Assembly: GCA_018433245.1 (NCBI GenBank)
Contig: JAHDRN010000007.1
Location: 62,001 to 126,000, forward strand
From: Candidatus Proruminimicrobium quisquiliarum
Lineage (GTDB): Bacteria > Elusimicrobiota > Endomicrobiia > Endomicrobiales > Endomicrobiaceae
Length of the DNA stretch: 64,000 nucleotides
Reading direction: 5' to 3'
Shown: positions 1 through 8,171 of the stretch, in pieces
Numbering within the stretch: the stretch's first letter is position 1
Layout: every line of letters starts with the position of its first letter
Notes under the pieces: model-generated
The model's database searches: none
Seen by the model: only the letters and a program-made list of their open reading frames with translations
Told to the model about the DNA's origin: nothing
Translations under genes and position numbers: made by a program

Positions 1-921
1 GTAAAAAACGCCGTAAACCGGCTTTATGTTAATGACAATATAACAAATTATAAAACATACTAATATTGTAATTATTATAAATATCTTATTTGTTTTTGCT
101 TTAAAAAAAGATAAGCCTATAATAAAGCAAACTGATAAAATAAAATATATAAATTTTAAATCTTTCAACATAGTCAATTCCAAATATTCATGATAAGGAG
201 CAAAAGGATATACTATACAAAAAACATTAAAAACAAATGCCTGAATTAAAATTAGAAAACTGGTTATTATTACTATATTATTTTTAAAACAAATATTCTG
301 AGTTTTTAAATATTTTGAAACACCTACATAAATAAAAAATGGTATAAAAATTATAACATTGGGATGACTACTAAATAAAAATATTGAAAAAATTGATAAG
401 CACAATAAATTAAATATCGTTAATTTATTGAAATCAATATAAAAATATATTACAAAAACAATCCATAAAAATAATATGGTTAAAAAACTTTCGCTTAATA
501 CAAAATATTTCATATAAACAAAACATATTAAAAAGGATAATAGAATAATATTAAATATATGTTTTTTGTTTTCAGGAATATTTAAATATAATATAATCAA
601 AAAAATAACAGGCGAACAGTATATTGCAAATGTAAAAATTGTTAATAGTATTTTTACATTTGTAATTCCTATTAAAACACTTAAAAAAATTGAAACCTGT
701 GGTATCATGCTTGGAAAATATCTAACAATATAGACATAATTTCCGATATGTTCTTTACCGTAGAAAACATCATTAACCATTAACGCAGAAAAGAATTGAC
801 GCGGACCATCAATAACCAATCCTATATTAGAAAAAGAATTTATAACAGCAATTATAAACAAAACAATAACCGGCAATAGTATAGAGACATGATTTTTTAA
901 TATTGTAAAAAATTGTTTCAT
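1..921 (-). CDS. Polytopic membrane protein, cut by the left edge
   Basis: An open frame starts at an ATG at 921 and runs to base 1 without a stop, giving 307 codons with the C-terminus outside the window. The protein is almost entirely hydrophobic, with roughly eight or nine predicted membrane spans separated by short Lys/Asn-rich loops. The first span is at about residues 12-30. A polar loop with GPRQFF and later RYFPSM follows it, in the style of the first periplasmic loop of GT-C-like membrane glycosyltransferases or DUF2142-like proteins, but I see no diagnostic motif. It is more AT-rich than its neighbours and has no clear ribosome binding site. It is divergent from thyX. Coding is well supported by the long frame; function is unknown. 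Confidence 0.75.
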   Translation of the reverse strand, partial: MKQFFTILKNHVSILLPVIVLFIIAVINSFSNIGLVIDGPRQFFSALMVNDVFYGKEHIGNYVYIVRYFPSMIPQVSIFLSVLIGITNVKILLTIFTFAIYCSPVIFLIILYLNIPENKKHIFNIILLSFLICFVYMKYFVLSESFLTILFLWIVFVIYFYIDFNKLTIFNLLCLSIFSIFLFSSHPNVIIFIPFFIYVGVSKYLKTQNICFKNNIVIITSFLILIQAFVFNVFCIVYPFAPYHEYLELTMLKDLKFIYFILSVCFIIGLSFFKAKTNKIFIIITILVCFIICYIVINIKPVYGVFY

Positions 922-1071
922 AAATTTTTAATTCATGTAAAAAACTATAAATAAAGTGGGTTTTATGATACAATTTAAAAAACAAAAAGACAATAAATCT
1001 TGTTTTTATTTTATTTTTTCAATAGAATAAACAGAATAAAATGGAATTGAATATTATCAAAAGAGGACATA

Positions 1072-1746
1072 ATGATAGTGAAACTTTTAAAGCATACGAA
1101 AGAACCTGAAAAAACATGCGCTATAGCCGGAAGACTCTGCTATTCGGCTTCAAATATAGAAGAACTTGAAAAAAAACTTGACGAATCTAAAATAAAAGAC
1201 ATTTTATCTAAAATAATAAAATCCGGACATTTGTCAGTTCTTGAACACGCTTCGTTTACTTTTGCAGTTGAAGGCGTTTCAAGGGCATTGCTTGCCCAGC
1301 TCACAAGACACAGAATTGCATCTTTCTCAGTTCAAAGCCAGCGTTATGTTAAATTTAAAAACGGCATAGACTGCGTTGTTCCTCCGACAATTTTAAAAAA
1401 TAAAGCTTTGTATGCCGAATATGCTGATTTTTTAAAAAATACTCAAAAATTATATCTTAAAATGCTTGATGCTGAAATACCGGCCGAAGACGCAAGATAT
1501 GTTTTGCCTAATGCCGCCTCAACAAAAATAGTTATGACTATGAATGCAAGAGAATTAAGACATTTTTTTGCTTTAAGATGCTGTAACAGAGCGCAGTGGG
1601 AAATACGGGATATGGCATGCAGAATGTTAAAACTTGCAAAAGAAGTCGCTCCTGTTCTGTTTGAAACGTCAGGGCCTGATTGTGTTTCCATAGGATGCAC
1701 GGAAACAATGCCGTGCGGAACTCCTTGGAAAAAGAAAATACTGTAA
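1072..1746 (+). CDS. thyX: Flavin-dependent thymidylate synthase ThyX
   Basis: Makes dTMP from dUMP using FAD, NAD(P)H and methylenetetrahydrofolate in the cytoplasm. The 224-residue length is normal for the family. The ThyX signature RHR-x7-S is at residues 79-89 (RHRIASFSVQS), where the arginines and serine bind dUMP and flavin. The C-terminal half carries the conserved block with MNARELRHFF and RAQWEIR. The start has an AGAGG sequence eight bases upstream. ThyX rather than ThyA fits an anaerobe or microaerophile that spares dihydrofolate reductase. The next gene starts 59 bases downstream on the same strand, so they may be co-transcribed. Confidence 0.96.
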   Translation: MIVKLLKHTKEPEKTCAIAGRLCYSASNIEELEKKLDESKIKDILSKIIKSGHLSVLEHASFTFAVEGVSRALLAQLTRHRIASFSVQSQRYVKFKNGIDCVVPPTILKNKALYAEYADFLKNTQKLYLKMLDAEIPAEDARYVLPNAASTKIVMTMNARELRHFFALRCCNRAQWEIRDMACRMLKLAKEVAPVLFETSGPDCVSIGCTETMPCGTPWKKKIL

Positions 1747-1805
1747 ATTATAGATTTTTTTTGATATCATATCGTTGCGGTTTATATCGTTCACAGAGGT
1801 GAAAA

Positions 1806-2651
1806 ATGGCAAAGAAAAATCGTAGAAATGATAAAACTGTTAAAAAAGACGAACAATCCGAAATAAAAAACACCGAATCAACCCAAAAAGACAAACAGCA
1901 AAACAACACCGTAAACATTCATTATTCTGCGCCCGGTTCATCTTTACGTTCGGATAAAAATCTTATAATTGTTATAATATGTTTTGTAATAATTTTTTCA
2001 ATAGTTGTTCTTGAAAAAAAATTTTACAATCAAAATACAAACCAAAACGCGAAAGCAGTTGAAACTATTTACCAATCCGATAATGTTCAAATATCTTCTG
2101 ATCCGGCTGCTCAAAAAAATGCAGAACTTGAGAAAACAACCGAAATAAAAGTGAAAACTGAAAAGACACAAGAACCTGAACAAATAAAAGAAACACTCAA
2201 AACACCAAAAAAAAATATTATTATTACAAACAATGAAAATGAAGAACCGATGTTTACCATAGAACCTTTGGAAGAGGAAGAGTATGCGGCGGATGCGGAT
2301 GAGCCGCATAGCCAAAGCAAGGATGTTTCGGAAAAAGAAATGGATGAAATAATATTAAATTTTGATGCTGATTATAAATTTAATGAACCAAATAAATCTT
2401 ATTTGACAGAAAAGCTTAATATGGCAAAAAAAATGGGGCATTCAAACAATGTTGTCATTTACGGATATGTAAATGATGCAAAAAATGAGGAATCAAACAT
2501 ACAAAAATCATTAAAAATGGCAAACGATGTTGCAGAATATTTAAAAGTCAGCGGTTATATTCCGGTTTCTGTCCAGGGGAAAGGTTCTGAAGATCTGGAG
2601 AACTCCGAATATGTAAGAAAAGTCCAAATTCAGCTGTTTCAATACAGATAA
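1806..2651 (+). CDS. Single-span protein with a degenerate OmpA-like C-terminal domain
   Basis: A 281-residue protein with a Lys/Glu-rich N-terminus of about 50 residues, one membrane helix at about 52-70, a long acidic and Gln/Thr-rich linker to about residue 180, and a folded C-terminal domain. The end of the domain (NIQKSL.MANDVAEYL, GYIPVSVQGKGSEDLEN, VRKVQIQ) follows the order of an OmpA/MotB peptidoglycan-binding domain: N-x2-LS-x2-RA, V-x2-YL, G-x-G, R-RV-I. The usual Asp and Arg that bind diaminopimelate are not clearly kept. It may anchor the inner membrane to murein or have lost binding. The ribosome binding site AGAGGTGA precedes the start. The family call rests on motif order alone. 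Confidence 0.7.
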   Translation: MAKKNRRNDKTVKKDEQSEIKNTESTQKDKQQNNTVNIHYSAPGSSLRSDKNLIIVIICFVIIFSIVVLEKKFYNQNTNQNAKAVETIYQSDNVQISSDPAAQKNAELEKTTEIKVKTEKTQEPEQIKETLKTPKKNIIITNNENEEPMFTIEPLEEEEYAADADEPHSQSKDVSEKEMDEIILNFDADYKFNEPNKSYLTEKLNMAKKMGHSNNVVIYGYVNDAKNEESNIQKSLKMANDVAEYLKVSGYIPVSVQGKGSEDLENSEYVRKVQIQLFQYR

Positions 2652-2656
2652 ACCGA

Positions 2657-4867
2657 TTATTTATTCATTAAAATCTTTTCAAAAACAAATTCCGTTATTG
2701 GTTTTGAAAAATAATATCCTTGTATACTGTCACAGTTTATGGCTTTTAAAAACTTATATTGTTCTTCAGTTTCAACACCCTCGGCAATAACTTCTATTTT
2801 TAAAGAGTGTGCAAGATTTATAGTGTGGTAAACTATTTTATCTGTACGCATATCTCCTATGCTATCTATAAAAGATTTATCAAGCTTTAGAGCATGTATT
2901 CTTGTATCCCTTAGCAACATCATGGACGAATATCCGACTCCAAAATCATCTATGAGTATTTTAAATCCCAGATTGTAGAGCTGGTCTATCGTTTTATTTA
3001 AAAAATCTATATTTTCCAATATGGCAGTTTCTGTTATTTCAAACTGAATATACTGCGGAGGAAGACCTATATTATCTAGAATTTCTTTAAAAATTTTTAC
3101 AAAATTAGGATTATAAAAATTAAGCCTTGATAAATTAATAGAAATTGGCACGGGATTTAGCCCCATATCAAGCCATAATTTTTGTTTTTTACATACGACC
3201 GTGTGTATGTATTTATCAAGTTCGGTAATAAATCTGTTTTTTTCAAACAGAGGTATAAAATTCATAGGAACTATTGTTGTGCCGTCTTCTTTTTTCCAGC
3301 GGACGAGGGCTTCGGCTCCGACTATTTTCTGTTCCAAAGTATTGTATTTCGGCTGTAAATATACGACAAATTCTTCTTTTTCCAAAGCATCTCTCATCTG
3401 ACTTTCAATAATACTGTCATGAAGCTGCTTATTTTCAAATGTATTGTCAAAAAAAGCATAGAAAATATCTTTTCTTTCTTTTATGCTTTTTCTTGCAAGA
3501 TTTGAATAATTTATCATATTGTTTATATCTATGTCCGGATTTTTTATTTCATATATTCCGATATGAGGAGTAAGCATATATTTTTTTGTATCAGAAACGG
3601 CGTAATTCTGCAGTTTTTTATAGAATATCAAAAGTCTGTCAAATAACTGTTTTTTGTCTTCAAAATAGAACAACGCGTAAAAATTATCGGCATAATGATG
3701 CGCATGAAATTCTTTCGTCTGTTTTATGTCATTAAGCGTCGTCCATATAAAACGAATTACCTTATCGCCTTCTTCATATCCGAATATATTGTTAAAAAAT
3801 TTAAATCCGTCTATATTTATATTTAATATTGCCAGATTTTCAGGATTATTTTCAAGAATTTTTCTTACGCTGATGCAAAATTTAGCATACGTATCTCCGC
3901 CGGTAATTTCATCGACATATGCTATTCTTGCAAGTTCTTTTTTTCTTTTGAGCTGAATCATAAATATAAGCATAAACAGCAAAACAATCATACTAAGAAT
4001 TTTGATAAAAAGAACATTGCCTTTCTCAATAACCTCGTTCATCATTTTATCCATAATCTCAACAGGCACTAATACGGATACATACCATTCGTTTATGTTA
4101 AAAGGATAATAGTACATGTAGTATTTATTGAATTTTACAGATCCTGATTTGTAGGCATTGATATTTTTTTTAACAAGAATGACTTTATCTCTTGTATCAT
4201 CATTTATTTGTATTATATCTTCAAATAAGTTTTTTCCGGTGTTGTTTTTACTGCCGTAAGAATTGATTATTATATTCCCGTTTATATCCATTACATAGGC
4301 AATGCCTTGCTTATCAAAAATTGAAACATTAAGAAATCTTTCTAAACCTGCGCTTGAATAAATGGCAAATAAAATTCCTATTATTTGTTTATTTCTGTAT
4401 ATCGGAACCGAAAAAACGTTTATGTTCGTATGATCAAATCTATCATCCAGAATTTTAGAAACTGTTGAAAGTCCCTGCATCCCGCGTTGAAAATATTCTC
4501 TGTCTGTTACATTTATAATGACATTATCCGTACTGTATGATATGCCGTTTTGCAAAGCTATCGCTATTTTCTTAAAACCGTGTCTGTCTACGGTTTTTTG
4601 AAGTCTTTGTAAAACTGTTGAAATATTATTTTGATTTAAATCAGGAGCGATAACAGATGACATTTCAGACAAAACATTAAGTTTATTTTTTATTTCCGTT
4701 TCAATGTTTGTTGCGCTTTGAGTAGTCATTTCATGCAATGTCAAATCAAGCTGCATTTGGAAATTATCTTTTATGGAATTTCTATGTTCTATTCCCAAAT
4801 AAATTATGTAGTATATTGCCAAAAAAAACAACAAAACCACAAAAATAATTTTTATAAGTTTTTTCAT
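2657..4867 (-). CDS. Cache-sensor EAL phosphodiesterase with a degenerate GGDEF domain
   Basis: Probable inner-membrane enzyme that hydrolyses cyclic di-GMP in response to an external ligand. From the N-terminus it has a membrane helix (about 5-25), a periplasmic Cache-like domain (about 30-270), a second helix (about 288-308), a GGDEF-family domain (about 320-470) and an EAL domain (about 485-730). The GGDEF site reads YADNF in place of GGDEF, so cyclase activity is unlikely. The EAL domain keeps EALVRW, FEITETA, DDFGVGYSS, LKLDKSFI and EGVET, so it should be active. It is convergent with the gene before it, the stop codons being five bases apart. No other cyclic di-GMP gene is in the window. 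Confidence 0.92.
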   Translation of the reverse strand: MKKLIKIIFVVLLFFLAIYYIIYLGIEHRNSIKDNFQMQLDLTLHEMTTQSATNIETEIKNKLNVLSEMSSVIAPDLNQNNISTVLQRLQKTVDRHGFKKIAIALQNGISYSTDNVIINVTDREYFQRGMQGLSTVSKILDDRFDHTNINVFSVPIYRNKQIIGILFAIYSSAGLERFLNVSIFDKQGIAYVMDINGNIIINSYGSKNNTGKNLFEDIIQINDDTRDKVILVKKNINAYKSGSVKFNKYYMYYYPFNINEWYVSVLVPVEIMDKMMNEVIEKGNVLFIKILSMIVLLFMLIFMIQLKRKKELARIAYVDEITGGDTYAKFCISVRKILENNPENLAILNINIDGFKFFNNIFGYEEGDKVIRFIWTTLNDIKQTKEFHAHHYADNFYALFYFEDKKQLFDRLLIFYKKLQNYAVSDTKKYMLTPHIGIYEIKNPDIDINNMINYSNLARKSIKERKDIFYAFFDNTFENKQLHDSIIESQMRDALEKEEFVVYLQPKYNTLEQKIVGAEALVRWKKEDGTTIVPMNFIPLFEKNRFITELDKYIHTVVCKKQKLWLDMGLNPVPISINLSRLNFYNPNFVKIFKEILDNIGLPPQYIQFEITETAILENIDFLNKTIDQLYNLGFKILIDDFGVGYSSMMLLRDTRIHALKLDKSFIDSIGDMRTDKIVYHTINLAHSLKIEVIAEGVETEEQYKFLKAINCDSIQGYYFSKPITEFVFEKILMNK

Positions 4868-4878
4868 AGTATACTGAT

Positions 4879-4906
4879 ATTATAACACAAAAAATATATA
4901 AAACAA
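4879..4906 (-). promoter_or_regulatory. Promoter of the EAL gene
   Basis: On the minus strand TTGTTT (4901-4906), a 16-base spacer and TATAAT (4879-4884), with TG one base before the -10 box (extended -10). The ATG lies only 11 bases after the -10 box and has no Shine-Dalgarno sequence, so the message would have a leader of only about four or five bases. Confidence 0.6.
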
Positions 4907-5045
4907 CAGTATTATTTTTAAAATTTAAATTGATATTAAACTGACGTAAAATAATATCTTTTGTAAAAACCGGAGTTGAACTTAAGCCGGCATATTAAGG
5001 CTTTTAAAAGGTTATTTTGAATAAATGATTATCTTATTATTATAG

Positions 5046-5059
5046 CCCGGTTTGGGAAG
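5046..5059 (-). pseudogene. tRNA-Gly remnant, outermost 3' piece
   Basis: Matches only the anticodon loop and the 3' side of the anticodon stem (minus CTTCCCAAACCGGG). The T-arm and acceptor are lost. It borders the left inverted repeat of the outermost nested element and pairs conceptually with the 5' piece at 5941-5965. Confidence 0.55.
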
Positions 5060-5113
5060 TCAGGGTTCGTTAACTGATATAAAACACTTTACGCTGTAGG
5101 TATTTTTTGTAAA

Positions 5114-5155
5114 AGCGGGCGATGGGAATCGAACCCACATCTCCGGTTTGGGAAG
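5114..5155 (-). pseudogene. tRNA-Gly 3' part, middle level
   Basis: Holds the acceptor 3' strand, T-arm, variable region and anticodon loop of tRNA-Gly, ending at the anticodon loop where the left repeat of the middle element begins. It differs from the complete tRNA in the anticodon stem (AAACCGG instead of AAGCTGG). Its missing 5' part is at 5857-5881. Confidence 0.75.
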
Positions 5156-5211
5156 TTTAGGGTTCGTTAATAGCTATAAAACACTTTACGCTGTAGGTAT
5201 TTTTTTGAAAG

Positions 5212-5253
5212 AGCGGGCGATGGGAATCGAACCCACATCTCCAGCTTGGGAAG
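5212..5253 (-). pseudogene. tRNA-Gly 3' part, inner level
   Basis: Matches the complete tRNA from the discriminator through the T-arm to the anticodon loop, then breaks into the left repeat of the inner element. It lies 97-98 bases from the equivalent position of its neighbours on either side. Its 5' part is at 5606-5630. Confidence 0.8.
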
Positions 5254-5255
5254 TA

Positions 5256-5603
5256 AGGGTTCGTTAACAGATATAAAATATTTTACGCTGCAGGTATTTT
5301 TTTGAAAGAGCGGGCGATGGGAATCGAACCCACATCTCCAGCTTGGGAAGCTAGGGTTTTACCACTAGACTACGCCCGCATTTATAATTTTTAATATTTT
5401 ATGAAGACAAATATTACATATATTTGGCAAATAAAATATTGAAAATTATCAAAAAATAACACAGCCCCTTCGGGGTTGTTTAGAAACATCAATCTGCTTC
5501 GTTTGTTTTTCTAACAATAGCAAAAGCTATTGCCTCAAAAAACAGCCTTGCATATTATCCTTTCTAAACAACGTAAATTGTTTTATATCTGTTAAAGAAC
5601 CCT
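5256..5603. mobile_element. Inner inverted-repeat element carrying the complete tRNA-Gly
   Basis: A 348-base segment with 35-base inverted ends: 5256-5290 and 5569-5603 agree at 31 of 35 positions by my count. It splits a tRNA-Gly copy (3' part 5212-5253, 5' part 5606-5630) and itself carries a whole tRNA-Gly at 5309-5379, plus a right arm of about 190 bases with strong hairpins at 5461-5479 and about 5515-5533. It has no coding capacity, so it would need a recombinase or transposase from elsewhere. The ends share the core TAACAGATATAAA with the element at 53781-54050. Confidence 0.75.
5309..5379 (-). tRNA. tRNA-Gly, anticodon CCC
   Basis: Folds as a cloverleaf of 71 bases: acceptor GCGGGCG paired with CGCCCGC, discriminator U, a D-arm with GTCT/AAAC (one C-A mismatch) and loop AGTGGTA, anticodon stem CTAGC/GCTGG with one U-G pair, loop TTCCCAA giving anticodon CCC, and T-loop GTTCGATTC. 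It closely resembles the bacterial glycine tRNA that reads GGG. CCA is not encoded, and the CCA-adding enzyme gene is the next gene. The U-G pair in the anticodon stem sits where all the truncated copies break, so this copy may carry a repair scar. Confidence 0.92.
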
Positions 5604-5605
5604 CA

Positions 5606-5630
5606 GGTTTTACCACTAGACTACGCCCGC
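5606..5630 (-). pseudogene. tRNA-Gly 5' part, inner level
   Basis: Identical to the first 25 bases of the complete tRNA (acceptor 5' strand and D-arm), then broken at the start of the anticodon stem by the right repeat of the inner element. The sequence upstream of it (minus strand) is also a copy of the sequence upstream of the complete tRNA. Confidence 0.8.
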
Positions 5631-5856
5631 ATTTATAATTTTTAATATTTTATGAAGACAAATATTACATATATTTGGCAAAGAAAATATTGTAAATTAT
5701 CAAAAAATAACACAGCCCCTTCGGGGTTGTTTAGAAACATCAATCTGCTTCGTTTGTTTTTCTCACAATAGCAAAAGCTATTGTTTCAAAAAACGGCCTT
5801 GCATATTATCCTTTCTAAACAACGTAAATTGTTTTATATCTGTTAAAGAACCCTCG

Positions 5857-5881
5857 GGTTTTACCGCCAGACTACGCCCGC
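5857..5881 (-). pseudogene. tRNA-Gly 5' part, middle level
   Basis: Acceptor 5' strand and D-arm of tRNA-Gly, with GGCGG in the D-loop where the complete copy has AGTGG. It lies 251 bases from the inner 5' part, exactly the same distance as the inner 5' part lies from the complete tRNA. Confidence 0.78.
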
Positions 5882-5940
5882 ATTTATAATTTTCAATATT
5901 TTATGCAGCAAAATGTTTTATATTTATTAAAGAACCCACG

Positions 5941-5965
5941 GGTTTTGCCGCCAGACTGCACCCGC
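5941..5965 (-). pseudogene. tRNA-Gly 5' part, outermost level
   Basis: The most diverged 5' part (GCGGGTG acceptor, GGCGGCA D-loop). Its position beyond the right repeat of the outermost element and its greater divergence fit it being the oldest target copy. It ends 12 bases from the stop of the CCA-adding enzyme gene. Confidence 0.68.
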
Positions 5966-5976
5966 TTTAAAAGAGT

Positions 5977-7425
5977 TTAAATTCTATATCTTTTTTGTAA
6001 CGCTGTCAATTTTGATTTTGCAAACAGAAGCGCTTCTTTTTCAGTAGTAATTAAGCCTTTATTCTGCTTTTCTTTTATTATTTTTAAAAGTTCGCCTATA
6101 ATTTTACTTGGCTTTAAAGAAAGCTTTTTCATTAAAACATTTCCGTCTATGATTTTAGGTTCTGATATTTTTTTTGAAGTTTCAAAATAATCGTCAATAA
6201 ATTTAGAAACTTTATTCTGCTGCATCTCAAGTATTTTTTTTGAATATACTTTTAAATTTTTATATGAATGCCAGTCGGCAAGAGCCATTATAAGCAAATC
6301 CGGAATATTTTCTGCTATATCTCTGAACAGTCTGAGTTTTGCTCTTTCGGTGGCCGTTCCGGTTTTTAAAAGATTTGACGGTCTCATGTGGCTGCTTACT
6401 ATATTTTTTGCGTATTGTATTTCTTTTTTGCCCATTTTCATTCTTTGCATTATAACTTCTATTTTATCTGCGCCTATATTTTCGTGGTCTAAAAATCTCA
6501 GTTTCCCGTCAACCTTTTTCGCGCAGTCAGGTTTTGCGCAGTCGTGAAAAAGCGCTATAAATTTCAAGAGATTTTTTTTATTTACGTTTTCCGAATAATT
6601 GACGTCAAGATGTTTTAAAAGATCTGCGTTTGACACCTTAAAATATTTCCCGGTGTCGTTTAATATTTTTTCAATAGAATCAAGCGTAAGCATCGTATGC
6701 TGAAATAAGCCTTTGGGATGATAATAAAATTTTCTGGCAGATTTTTTCATTTCTTTTATTATCGGAAAAATATTTTCCAAAAGTCCGTATTCATCCATCA
6801 GTTCAATATATTTTACGGAATTATTTGAAGACAGAACTCTAAAAAATTCATTCTTTATCATCTCGGGAACTGCTTTTTTGATCAATCCGGCATTTTTCTT
6901 TACAAGAGACAATGTCTTTTTGGATATTGTAAAATTCAATTCAGAGGCAATTCTGAAACATCTAAGTATTCTAATCGGATCTTGTTTAAAAACAGCTTCT
7001 GAAACGGCATTGACTGTTTTTATTTTTAGATCGTTATATCCCTTGCACGGGTCAATAATGTTCTTTGTTATATTGCCAAAATCATTTATTGAAACGGCAA
7101 GAGCGTTTAGAGTAAAATCTCTTTTTTTGAGATCCTCTTCAATGTTTTTGCCATGCATCTGAGAAACATCTATATATTTTAAATTTGAACAATTTAAAAG
7201 TGCAACTCTGTAATTTTTATTTTTTTTATCAAGTATTATGAATTTGCCGTCGAGTGCTTTTGCAAGTTTTTTTGCAAAATTTTCAGCGGATTTTGAAACG
7301 CATATATCCATATCAAAAGATTTTTTATTTAACAAAAAATCTCTCATATAACCGCCGACTATAAAAACACCGGTATTCTCATTTTCCGAAATCAGCTGCA
7401 TTTTTTTTATTATTTTTTCCATCAT
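5977..7425 (-). CDS. cca: CCA-adding tRNA nucleotidyltransferase with HD domain
   Basis: Adds or repairs the 3' CCA of tRNAs. The 482-residue protein has the class II polymerase head (GGYMRDFLL at about 24-32, then DMDIC with catalytic aspartates), the flanking RNA-binding region (KRDFTLNAL, DPIRILR) and an HD phosphohydrolase domain with FHDCAKPDCAKK. The tRNA-Gly gene next to it encodes no CCA. The first ATG (7425) overlaps the stop of the upstream ABC gene; a second ATG at 7422 is better spaced from GGAG, so either may be used. A related poly(A) polymerase function cannot be excluded from sequence alone. Confidence 0.9.
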   Translation of the reverse strand: MMEKIIKKMQLISENENTGVFIVGGYMRDFLLNKKSFDMDICVSKSAENFAKKLAKALDGKFIILDKKNKNYRVALLNCSNLKYIDVSQMHGKNIEEDLKKRDFTLNALAVSINDFGNITKNIIDPCKGYNDLKIKTVNAVSEAVFKQDPIRILRCFRIASELNFTISKKTLSLVKKNAGLIKKAVPEMIKNEFFRVLSSNNSVKYIELMDEYGLLENIFPIIKEMKKSARKFYYHPKGLFQHTMLTLDSIEKILNDTGKYFKVSNADLLKHLDVNYSENVNKKNLLKFIALFHDCAKPDCAKKVDGKLRFLDHENIGADKIEVIMQRMKMGKKEIQYAKNIVSSHMRPSNLLKTGTATERAKLRLFRDIAENIPDLLIMALADWHSYKNLKVYSKKILEMQQNKVSKFIDDYFETSKKISEPKIIDGNVLMKKLSLKPSKIIGELLKIIKEKQNKGLITTEKEALLFAKSKLTALQKRYRI

Positions 7426-8171
7426 TGCTCCAAAAGATAATCGGCTTCAATCAATTCGTTGACGTAATCGTTTGTTCTGTCGTTTTTTATATCATCTATT
7501 GTACCATATTTGACTATATTCCCGTTTTTAAGAATTAAAATTTTATCCGATATTTCAAAAGCCGAAGATATGTCGTGCGTTATAAAAACAATATTTGTTT
7601 TTTTATCTTTTTTTATACGTATAAAAATATCGGTTATGATACTCTGCGACACCGCATCAAGCGACGCAAAAGGTTCGTCTGCTATCAATATGTCGGGTTC
7701 TTTAAGCAAAGCCCTTGCTATCGCAAGTCTCTGGCGCTGTCCGCCTGAAAACTGGTGGGGGTACTTATCAAGAATATCCTCGTCAATTCCCACAAGAGCA
7801 AGTTTATTCATTATCAGTTCTTTTTTATTTTTACAGTTTTTTTCCAAAGCTTCTGAAAGAGAATATCCAACGGTAAGTTTCGGGTTAAAGGACGCGTAAG
7901 GATTTTGGAATATCATCTGAACGGTGCGTGAAAATTCTTTTTTGCCAAAACAATATATGTCTTTCCCGTTTATTTCAACCGAGCCGGAATCAAAATTTTC
8001 AAGGCGCGATAATATTCTTACCAGCGTACTTTTGCCTGAGCCGCTTTCTCCTATTATGCCAAGCACCTTCCTTTTTTCAATTTCAAATGAAACGTCTTTT
8101 AAAGCGCCGACCGTTACTTTCCCCGATTCGGTTTTATAATTTTTAGTTAAGTTTTTAACAGATATAAGCAT
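7422..8171 (-). CDS. Peptide/nickel-type ABC transporter ATP-binding protein (second)
   Basis: Cytoplasmic ATPase of the Opp/Dpp importer family (DppF/OppF position). It has Walker A GESGSGKST, the Q-loop in IFQNPYAS, signature FSGGQRQR, Walker B ILIADEP and the H-loop in VFITHD. At 249 residues it lacks the usual C-terminal oligopeptide extension of OppF. The start overlaps the stop of the gene before it by one base, so the operon is translationally coupled. Substrate cannot be read from the sequence. Confidence 0.9.
   Translation of the reverse strand: MLISVKNLTKNYKTESGKVTVGALKDVSFEIEKRKVLGIIGESGSGKSTLVRILSRLENFDSGSVEINGKDIYCFGKKEFSRTVQMIFQNPYASFNPKLTVGYSLSEALEKNCKNKKELIMNKLALVGIDEDILDKYPHQFSGGQRQRLAIARALLKEPDILIADEPFASLDAVSQSIITDIFIRIKKDKKTNIVFITHDISSAFEISDKILILKNGNIVKYGTIDDIKNDRTNDYVNELIEADYLLEQ

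Larger units (their letters stand above)
5159..5854. mobile_element. Middle nested inverted-repeat element
   Basis: Left repeat 5159-5193 and right repeat 5820-5854 are inverted copies of the same 35-base end. It sits between the 3' part (5114-5155) and 5' part (5857-5881) of one tRNA-Gly copy and encloses the inner element together with the tRNA copy that the inner element splits. Its right arm (about 5632-5819) is nearly identical to the corresponding arm of the inner element (5381-5568), including a hairpin capped by TTCG and a second hairpin of CAATAGC type. Confidence 0.7.
5062..5938. mobile_element. Outermost nested inverted-repeat element
   Basis: Bounded by a left repeat at 5062-5096 and an inverted right repeat at 5904-5938, both starting (A/T)GGGTTC and holding the core ATATAAAACA. 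It lies between two pieces of a diverged tRNA-Gly copy (5046-5059 and 5941-5965) and contains the middle and inner elements. Its own right part is short: only 22 bases separate the middle tRNA piece from the right repeat, so the roughly 190-base structured segment present in the other levels has been lost or was never there. It is the most diverged level. No transposase is encoded. Confidence 0.6.

Noticed and set aside
3570-3700. Active diguanylate cyclase domain in the EAL protein
   Set aside because: The signature position reads YADNF, without the GG(D/E)EF residues needed for catalysis.
4968-5045. A further tRNA-like T-arm (CCGG...GTTCAA...CCGG on the minus strand)
   Set aside because: Too short and imperfect to separate from chance; no acceptor or D-arm can be found.
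5046-5965. A trans-spliced split tRNA, with the inverted repeats holding separate 5' and 3' halves together
   Set aside because: A complete tRNA is present in the middle, the halves are diverged to different degrees and lack part of the anticodon stem, and the geometry is explained by nested insertion.
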